DNA from: Aliivibrio_A kagoshimensis | Lineage (GTDB): Bacteria > Pseudomonadota > Gammaproteobacteria > Enterobacterales > Vibrionaceae | Reading direction: 5' to 3' | DNA: 10,822 bases | Assembly: GCF_050337105.1 (NCBI RefSeq) | Contig: NZ_JAKJSQ010000096.1 | Coordinates: 1-10,822, forward strand | Shown: positions 7,293 to 10,822 of the stretch, piece by piece | Layout of the letters: each line of letters begins with the position of its first letter | Numbering within the stretch: position 1 is the first letter of the stretch | The notes under the pieces: generated by a model | What the model saw: only the letters and a program-made list of their open reading frames with translations | The model's database searches: none | Told to the model about the DNA's origin: nothing | Program-made: the position numbers and the translations under genes

Positions 7293-7508
7293 ATGTTAGC
7301 TGACACACTGGCAAGAGTAGACAAACTACGTAAGAAAGCGATGGCCGATCCTGAGTTCATTCAATCGGCTAAAGACCATGAACACGCCTTAATTCAACCC
7401 CCCTCATCACCCACACCTCCCCCTAAGAAAAAAAAGAGTAAGAAAAAATTGGCGGATATCTATCAAGAATCCAACTTTGGCACCGATCCAACAGGCACAC
7501 AACACTAG
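7293..7508 (+). CDS. Small charged protein of unknown function, copy 1
   Basis: A 71-aa protein of no family I recognise. It has three parts: a conserved, probably helical basic/acidic N-terminus (residues 1-30, starting MLADTLARVDKLRKKAMAD); a low-complexity Pro/Lys linker (36-52, with runs PPP and KKKK); and a conserved C-terminus (53-71, KLADIYQ-type helix then SNFG and a final GTQH). No signal peptide, membrane segment or Cys is present. It is 49/71 identical, without gaps, to the gene 120 bp downstream, so the pair is a tandem duplication; the change is concentrated in the linker, which argues that both ends are under selection. GGAGG precedes the ATG by 5 nt. It is a single-gene unit with a perfect hairpin after it. 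The Lys-rich linker could contact nucleic acid or simply be a flexible tether. Confidence 0.75.
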   Translation: MLADTLARVDKLRKKAMADPEFIQSAKDHEHALIQPPSSPTPPPKKKKSKKKLADIYQESNFGTDPTGTQH

Positions 7509-7517
7509 TTCATGATG

Positions 7518-7543
7518 CTAAAGGGGCGACAACGCCCCTTTAG
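7518..7543 (+). terminator. Terminator hairpin after small gene copy 1
   Basis: CTAAAGGGGCG (7518-7528) and CGCCCCTTTAG (7533-7543) form a perfect 11-bp stem with a 4-nt loop (ACAA). It begins 9 bp after the stop codon. The TTT lies inside the stem rather than after it. It separates copy 1 from the LexA-controlled promoter of copy 2. Confidence 0.8.
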
Positions 7544-7563
7544 TACTGTTTAAATGAACAGTA
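7544..7563. promoter_or_regulatory. LexA (SOS) box 1
   Basis: TACTGTTTAAATGAACAGTA has the full CTGT-N8-ACAG core and the preferred TA flanks on both sides, as in the gammaproteobacterial LexA consensus. It ends 4 bp before the -35 of the copy 2 promoter. The same bases form a 7-bp hairpin (7544-7550 with 7557-7563) followed by six T (7564-7569), so the RNA could also act as a second terminator for copy 1. Confidence 0.85.
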
Positions 7564-7567
7564 TTTT

Positions 7568-7595
7568 TTGACAATTGTATTTACACTCCTATACT
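7568..7595 (+). promoter_or_regulatory. Strong sigma-70 promoter of small gene copy 2
   Basis: A perfect -35 TTGACA (7568-7573), a 16-bp spacer and -10 TATACT (7590-7595, 5 of 6). The predicted start is near 7602, giving a leader of about 27 nt with the ribosome site GAGGTG (7618-7623). Box 1 lies immediately upstream and box 2 covers the -10 and start, so LexA should shut it tightly until DNA damage. Confidence 0.85.
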
Positions 7596-7611
7596 GTATA
7601 TAGATACAGTC
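7592..7611. promoter_or_regulatory. LexA (SOS) box 2
   Basis: TACTGTATATAGATACAGTC contains CTGT (7594-7597), N8 and ACAG (7606-7609), and matches the E. coli consensus at 18 of 20 bases. It overlaps the -10 and start point of the promoter. Its centre is 48 bp downstream of the centre of box 1. Paired operators are typical of tightly repressed SOS genes. Confidence 0.9.
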
Positions 7612-7628
7612 ATTTATGAGGTGTAATT

Positions 7629-7844
7629 ATGTTAGCCGATACCCTTGCAAGAGTGGATAAACTTCGTAAAAAAGCGATGGCCGACGCCGAATTTCTACAA
7701 TCAGCAAAAGATCATGAGCAGGCGATACAACAGAGTTCAGCAACCCCAAAAGTCAACGAGAAGCGCCAGCACAAAGATAAAAAGCTTGCTGATATCTATC
7801 AGAAATCCAATTTTGGTAATAACCCATCCGGCACGCAACACTAA
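7629..7844 (+). CDS. SOS-regulated small charged protein of unknown function, copy 2
   Basis: A 71-aa paralogue of the preceding gene (49/71 identical). Residues 1-19 are identical, as are QSAKDHE (24-30), LADIYQ (53-58) and the final GTQH; the middle (33-50) has diverged and lost the Pro/Lys runs, being instead Gln/Ser/Lys rich. There is no membrane segment, signal peptide, Cys or known motif, so it does not look like a membrane SOS toxin or a SulA-type inhibitor. GAGGTG (7618-7623) lies 5 nt before the ATG. Its promoter carries two LexA boxes, so expression should be low until RecA-driven LexA cleavage and then high. Roles in damage response, division control, or regulation of a mobile element or toxin are all possible; none can be read from the sequence. 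An overlapping +1 frame (7645-7854) is judged a shadow. Confidence 0.82.
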   Translation: MLADTLARVDKLRKKAMADAEFLQSAKDHEQAIQQSSATPKVNEKRQHKDKKLADIYQKSNFGNNPSGTQH

Positions 7845-7848
7845 AGCC

Positions 7849-7907
7849 TGCTGACTGTTCAATTAATTTGTACTAACTCATCAGCAATTTTTGATTTTTA
7901 TTTTTTT
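7849..7907 (+). terminator. Probable terminator after small gene copy 2
   Basis: TGCTGA (7849-7854) pairs with TCAGCA (7881-7886) around a large AT-rich loop, followed by a very T-rich tract (7888-7907, including a run of seven T). The stem is short, so termination may depend on the T tract or on extra pairing in the loop. Confidence 0.5.
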
Positions 7908-7916
7908 CAAGGCTCT

Positions 7917-7968
7917 TATACTTATCGAAAGCTTGAAAATAGAGTGCCACAACATATCGGCACCGATA
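7917..7968 (+). promoter_or_regulatory. Promoter/operator region of azoR
   Basis: A -10-like TATACT (7917-7922) has no clear -35 at the right distance. Downstream lies an inverted repeat TATCGG-CA-CCGATA (7955-7968), ending 3 bp before the ribosome site AAGGA (7972-7976). The repeat could be an operator for a redox- or quinone-sensing repressor, or a small RNA element at the ribosome site. No regulator gene is adjacent. Confidence 0.35.
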
Positions 7969-7982
7969 AATAAGGAATCAAA

Positions 7983-8558
7983 ATGACTAAACTATTAGCA
8001 GTTAAATCCAGTATTCTTGGCGAATATTCTCAATCAAATGCACTGATCAACCAATACATTGACGCCTACTCAACCGATGATGTAGTGGTAAGAGATCTCG
8101 CCGCCTCTCCGGTTCCTGTTCTTGATGGCGAGATAGCAACGGGTTTGCGTGGCGTAGAGAACCCAACTCAAAAACAGCAAGATGCCATCACGCTGTCTGA
8201 TGAACTGATTGAAGAGATAAGAACTGCCGATACCTTGATTATTGGCGCCCCTATGTACAACTTCACGATTCCAACGCAATTAAAGAACTGGTTCGATATT
8301 ATTGCCAGAGCGGGAGTCACCTTTAACTACACTGAACAGGGCCCTAAAGGCTTACTGACAGGGAAAAAAGCGATCGTGGTAACCACTCGTGGCGGCATTC
8401 ATAAAGAGACCGATTCCATGGTTCCTTACCTAAAAACCATTCTCGGTTTTGTTGGCATTACCGATGTAGAGTTTGTCTACAGTGAAGGGCTAGCGATGGG
8501 GCTTGAATCAGCAGAAAAATCTATGCTACAGGCGAAGCTAGAGCTGTCTGCGTTATAG
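7983..8558 (+). CDS. azoR: FMN-dependent NADH-azoreductase / quinone reductase
   Basis: A 191-aa flavodoxin-fold cytoplasmic oxidoreductase that uses NADH and FMN for two-electron reduction of quinones and azo compounds; in E. coli it protects against thiol-reactive quinones. Seen: N-terminal KSSILGEYSQSN (FMN phosphate loop), VRDLAASPVPVLDGE, the signature APMYNFTIPTQLKNWFD at about 90-106, RAGVTFNYTEQGPKGLLTGKKA, and the TRGGIHK flavin loop. All align closely with E. coli AzoR (201 aa, formerly AcpD), the difference being mainly a shorter segment around residue 34. AAGGA lies 6 nt before the ATG. It is monocistronic with its own terminator. Its placement after an SOS-regulated gene is probably incidental. 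Confidence 0.95.
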   Translation: MTKLLAVKSSILGEYSQSNALINQYIDAYSTDDVVVRDLAASPVPVLDGEIATGLRGVENPTQKQQDAITLSDELIEEIRTADTLIIGAPMYNFTIPTQLKNWFDIIARAGVTFNYTEQGPKGLLTGKKAIVVTTRGGIHKETDSMVPYLKTILGFVGITDVEFVYSEGLAMGLESAEKSMLQAKLELSAL

Positions 8559-8574
8559 GGATAAAGCGATTGAT

Positions 8575-8600
8575 GGGAGAAAACCGCCCTGTTTTTTCCC
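8575..8600. terminator. Bidirectional terminator between azoR and the convergent membrane gene
   Basis: GGGAGAAAA (8575-8583) pairs with TTTTTTCCC (8592-8600) with one G-T pair and an 8-nt loop. A/T-rich lower stem arms give U-runs on both strands. An outer pair, GGGATA (8558-8563) with TATCCC (8605-8610), can extend the structure over both stop codons. Confidence 0.7.
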
Positions 8601-8603
8601 TCA

Positions 8604-9071
8604 CTATCCCACTGTGTTAGTTCTAGAGTGCTGGTTGAATAACTTAACACCTACTTTCTCTCCACTTTTAAACATGACATTTGAAAATAAAATATGCACT
8701 GTAAGTATAAAAAGTAACAAGAAAAGAAGCCCTACTCCTACTTCATCGACAACTTGGTGCCAACTCTCTTCATTAAACTGATAAAAAAGTAAAGAAGGTA
8801 TTAACGCTTCAACAACAGTTGCCCATATTATTATCGCTTTCCAGCGTATTTTAGAACTGAAACTATAACCGCTCCTTTTACCGAGCCAATAACCAACAAG
8901 AGACGGGGGTATTATTGCTGAAAGAAGAGGCGGAATTGAATAATCTTGTTGAAACAGATACTCAATAAGCACAAGCATCCCCATCCAAATAATTGATGCC
9001 AAAGACAACCATAAAACCAAAACAAGACAAGATACATTCTTTTTCAATATTGCGATATCCGTTGCACTCAT
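8604..9071 (-). CDS. Four-helix inner-membrane protein, unknown function
   Basis: A 155-aa hydrophobic protein with four likely membrane segments, at about residues 14-40, 47-64, 76-98 and 108-131. The short loops carry KRSGYSFSSKIRWK between segments 2 and 3 and NEESWHQVVDE before segment 4, and the tail is polar and basic. The organisation recalls small uncharacterised four-TM families common in Vibrio and Acinetobacter (for example the family named after ABZJ_00895), but I cannot confirm membership. GGAG (complement of 9078-9081) lies 6 nt before the ATG. It is convergent with azoR and shares its terminator. AT content is somewhat higher than in the neighbouring genes. Function is unknown. 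Confidence 0.75.
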   Translation of the reverse strand: MSATDIAILKKNVSCLVLVLWLSLASIIWMGMLVLIEYLFQQDYSIPPLLSAIIPPSLVGYWLGKRSGYSFSSKIRWKAIIIWATVVEALIPSLLFYQFNEESWHQVVDEVGVGLLFLLLFILTVHILFSNVMFKSGEKVGVKLFNQHSRTNTVG

Positions 9072-9430
9072 TATTTACTCCATTAAACATCACGCTCAAT
9101 GATCATTCACCGTGTAATCATCCGCTAAACTAGATCTATTCCGATTTAGAGTTTTCCCGTTTACAATAAACCAAACGGAGAACACTGATTAAAAGTAAAA
9201 CTACTGCATACTGCAAGTCAGGTGAAATTATCTCTTATATTTTTTGTGATATTCCCTTTTCGCTTTTTTAACCACCTTCATTTTTTCTTACCGTTGCATT
9301 TTTTCTAGAGATTAATCAATGTAGTGGCCCAATAATCTTCACCCTTAAAACTCTGCCTGTCCTCGTAAATGATGGCTTAATTGAGTACCATGGCAAATAC
9401 TTAATCACAACTCACACTGAGAGTAGCCAT
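9072..9430. other. Intergenic region with no convincing gene
   Basis: These 359 bases lie between the starts of the divergent membrane-protein and phosphatase-family genes. There is an exact 10-bp direct repeat CATTTTTTCT at 9279-9288 and 9297-9306, and a weak inverted repeat CCGTTT/AAACGG at 9157-9162 and 9173-9178. The + frame of the downstream gene stays open back to 9272 but has no ATG or GTG in that stretch, so an extended N-terminus is possible but unsupported. Promoters for both flanking genes must lie here; none is clear. Confidence 0.5.
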
Positions 9431-10467
9431 TTGCTAAACCCTGACACCATCACATTCGCGACAATCAATCTTTTCAATTACGCACAGCCACCCAACGCTT
9501 ATTATGAATTTGAAAATATTTTGACTCAGGATGAGTGGCATAAGAAGCAGTCTTGGTTTAATGAAAAAATCAATCAATTAAGCCCAGATGTGATTGGCTT
9601 TCAAGAAGTATTCAGCCCTGGCGCGCTAGAGAAGCAACTGAATCAACTCGGTTATCCCTATTTCTGCACTGTTGACCATCCAAAAGCCGAGGATGGGTAT
9701 CTGTTCTACTCTTCTGTGGTGGCTATCGCTTCACGCTACCCAATAGTTCAATGCCAAGCGGTGGCTGTCGATACCGCATTTTTGGCACGTTTTGAAATGA
9801 ATTCAGATTTCTCTTTCAATCGTATTCCCGTTCACGCCAGCATTGAACTGCCTCACTTGGGGGTGACCGACTGTTATGTTGTGCATTTTAAATCTCAGCG
9901 CCCAGAAGAACCGATAGAGCCCGAGAACAGATCAAATTCTACACCAATAGCCTACGAGAAAAAGCAGCTCAATATTTTGTACGATGAGCAATTCGGATCC
10001 TGGTTGTCTACGATTCAACGCGGGTTTGAAGCAAATTTACTCCATCAATACATCACGTCGCAAAGGCAAAAACAGACCAAGCGGCAGTTTTAATGGGTGA
10101 TTTCAATAAACCTCTGATGAGCGATGAGTTTATCGGTTTGCTGTCCAATGAGTTAAGGCAAGAAAAATCCAGTCAACAATGGCTCACTCCCTTTCAGCTC
10201 AAAGACAGTTGGGATATGTATCACCAGTTAAAAGAGTCTGATTGTCTAAGCAAACGGCCTGCAACCCACTATTACGGCGCCAAAGGCTCTGTGCTCGATT
10301 ACATATTGCTGTCCAATGAATTTGACAGTCGCCATTCAGCGAGCTTACTGGAAATCGTCGACTATAACGTCATCGATCAACACCTCATCAACCCCAGCTT
10401 CAAACACGATCAATTCAGTACAGATCATGCGCTAGTGTCTATCACCGCTCAAATTCGTGATGCGTAA
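9431..10467 (+). pseudogene. Endonuclease/exonuclease/phosphatase-family gene split by a one-base frameshift
   Basis: Two overlapping frames (9431-10093, 220 codons; 10093-10467, 124 codons) are parts of one EEP-fold metal-dependent phosphohydrolase or nuclease. Part one has TINLFN (Asn13), the metal-binding Glu59 in DVIGFQEVFS, and VVHFKS. Part two has GDFN (Asp3 and Asn5), LDYILLS, and STDH (Asp111/His112), the catalytic end. The downstream frame stays open upstream of its ATG and reads QAAVLMGDFN, as expected for an intact protein. One extra A in the A5 run at 10068-10072 would join both into a product of about 345 aa reading RQKTDQAAVLMGDFN. As written, part one ends before the catalytic DFN/DH motifs and should be inactive. 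The start is uncertain: TTG at 9431 with a weak GAGAG 7 nt upstream, since no ATG fits. Sequencing error, recent inactivation or phase variation are alternatives. The substrate is unknown. Confidence 0.85.
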
Positions 10468-10596
10468 ACGCTGACAGAGGTATCAGCTCCGAAGATAGGA
10501 ATTTGTTCAGTATGAGCTTACAATATTACCGTCTTCTTGATTTGATAGGTCACTTCATCAAGCATAGTGCCAGCTAGGATCTTGCAGGGACAGACA
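10468..10596. other. Short intergenic stretch before the insertion sequence
   Basis: There is no gene in these 129 bases. A weak GCTGA/TCAGC hairpin (10470-10474 with 10483-10487) just after the phosphatase-family stop could be a poor terminator. The last nine bases, GGACAGACA (10588-10596), would be the target duplication if the adjacent element inserted in the usual IS10 way. They do not match the IS10 hotspot consensus NGCTNAGCN well. Confidence 0.4.
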
Positions 10597-10618
10597 CTGA
10601 AGGATCCCCACAAAATTA
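10597..10618. repeat. Terminal inverted repeat (inside-end type) of the IS10-like element
   Basis: The segment begins CTGAAGGATCCCC and overlaps the transposase stop codon at 10616-10618. IS10 has about 22-bp ends that start with CTGA and contain ATCCCC. Its mate should lie roughly 1.1 kb further right, outside the window. Confidence 0.75.
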
Positions 10619-10822
10619 AATCCTAAGCTCTTGAGCCACTTTAATTTTTTGGTAGAACATTTTTACTGTTATTCGCCAAGATAACATTGTTATCTTGATT
10701 TTTATGTTTTTGAAAACCCGTTTTCCCAAGGTGAAGTAACTTAGTACCTTTCTATTCTTGATTGTGTTTGCTTGAAATCGCCTATGAATTCCAAGGGCTT
10801 CAGACAGTATTCCAAGCAAAAT
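10616..10822 (-). CDS. IS10-like transposase, C-terminal fragment (runs off the window)
   Basis: The frame is open from the window edge to the stop at 10616-10618, giving the last 68 residues of a DDE transposase that starts outside. FQANTIKNRKVLSYFTLG aligns with FQANTVRNRNVLSTVRLG near the C-terminus of Tn10/IS10 transposase, at the expected distance from the end (about 55 residues from FQANT to the end). The catalytic residues are not in the window. An apparent internal start near 10819 is only a TTG and should not be taken as the gene start. Activity of the element cannot be judged. Confidence 0.85.
   Translation of the reverse strand: MLLGILSEALGIHRRFQANTIKNRKVLSYFTLGKRVFKNIKIKITMLSWRITVKMFYQKIKVAQELRI

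Larger units (their letters stand above)
7293..7844 (+). repeat. Tandem duplication of a 216-bp small gene
   Basis: Two 216-bp genes in direct orientation, with starts 336 bp apart, encode proteins of equal length aligning end to end without gaps. Only the coding parts are similar: the upstream regions differ entirely, copy 2 having a LexA-controlled promoter and copy 1 not. This indicates an old duplication followed by regulatory divergence. Confidence 0.85.
10597..10822 (-). mobile_element. IS10-like (IS4 family) insertion sequence, 3' part only
   Basis: The element enters at a terminal sequence CTGAAGGATCCCC (10597-10609), which closely resembles the IS10 inside end CTGAGAGATCCCC. It includes the Dam site GATC (10603-10606), which in IS10 is a feature of the transposase C-terminal end. 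The encoded protein also matches the IS10 transposase C-terminus. The remainder, including the promoter end, lies right of the window, so completeness cannot be judged. Confidence 0.85.

Noticed and set aside
7645..7854. Overlapping 69-codon frame inside small gene copy 2
   Set aside because: It lacks a ribosome site and overlaps a paralogous gene conserved in the other frame. It is a shadow.
9272..9430. N-terminal extension of the EEP-family gene
   Set aside because: The frame is open but holds no ATG or GTG, and the conserved family sequence begins just after the TTG at 9431.
10060..10093. Programmed -1 frameshifting in the EEP-family gene
   Set aside because: The phase of CAA AAA CAG does not give a canonical X XXY YYZ slippery heptamer, and the family is not known to use recoding. 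An indel is simpler.
10616..10819. A complete 67-aa gene at the right edge
   Set aside because: The apparent start is a TTG, the frame continues to the window edge, and the sequence matches the C-terminal end of the IS10 transposase, so it is a partial gene.

Overview
The window looks like chromosomal DNA of a marine gammaproteobacterium, most likely Vibrionaceae. The moderate-to-low GC content, the CTGT-N8-ACAG type LexA sites, the AzoR protein close to that of E. coli and the IS10-like insertion sequence all fit. The species cannot be named from the sequence alone. No rRNA, tRNA or CRISPR array was seen.

Left part (1-5451). An AT-rich leader carries an FNR-like palindrome placed correctly for a class II anaerobic promoter ahead of a HAD-family hydrolase. 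After a 397-bp gap comes a tight three-gene operon: a four-cluster ferredoxin-like subunit, a Tat-exported molybdopterin oxidoreductase with a predicted Cys Mo ligand (PsrA/PhsA/TtrA/ArrA type), and a TorD-like chaperone. The genes overlap (11 bp and 4 bp) and end at an 11-bp hairpin. This is a periplasmic respiratory enzyme of unknown substrate. It has no membrane anchor gene in the window, and the iron-sulfur subunit has Asp where the third Cys motif normally has its second Cys.

Middle (5452-7152). An Lrp/AsnC-type regulator is divergent from an ornithine cyclodeaminase that keeps all the key residues of the Pseudomonas putida enzyme. The shared 168-bp intergenic region holds a 21-bp-spaced direct repeat that is a good operator candidate.

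Small-gene region (7153-7982). Two tandem 71-codon genes encode unrecognised paralogues (49 of 71 residues identical). The second has a near-ideal sigma-70 promoter between two LexA boxes. One box lies just upstream of the -35 and the other overlaps the -10, so this copy should be an SOS-inducible small protein. The first copy has no such sites. This is the most interesting signal in the window.

Right part (7983-10822). An AzoR-type NADH azoreductase/quinone reductase is followed by a convergent four-helix membrane protein of unknown function, a 359-bp stretch with no convincing gene, and an endonuclease/exonuclease/phosphatase-family gene split by a one-base frameshift at an A5 run. The window ends inside an IS10-like IS4-family element, entered through its transposase C-terminal (inside) end with a Dam site in the terminal repeat.
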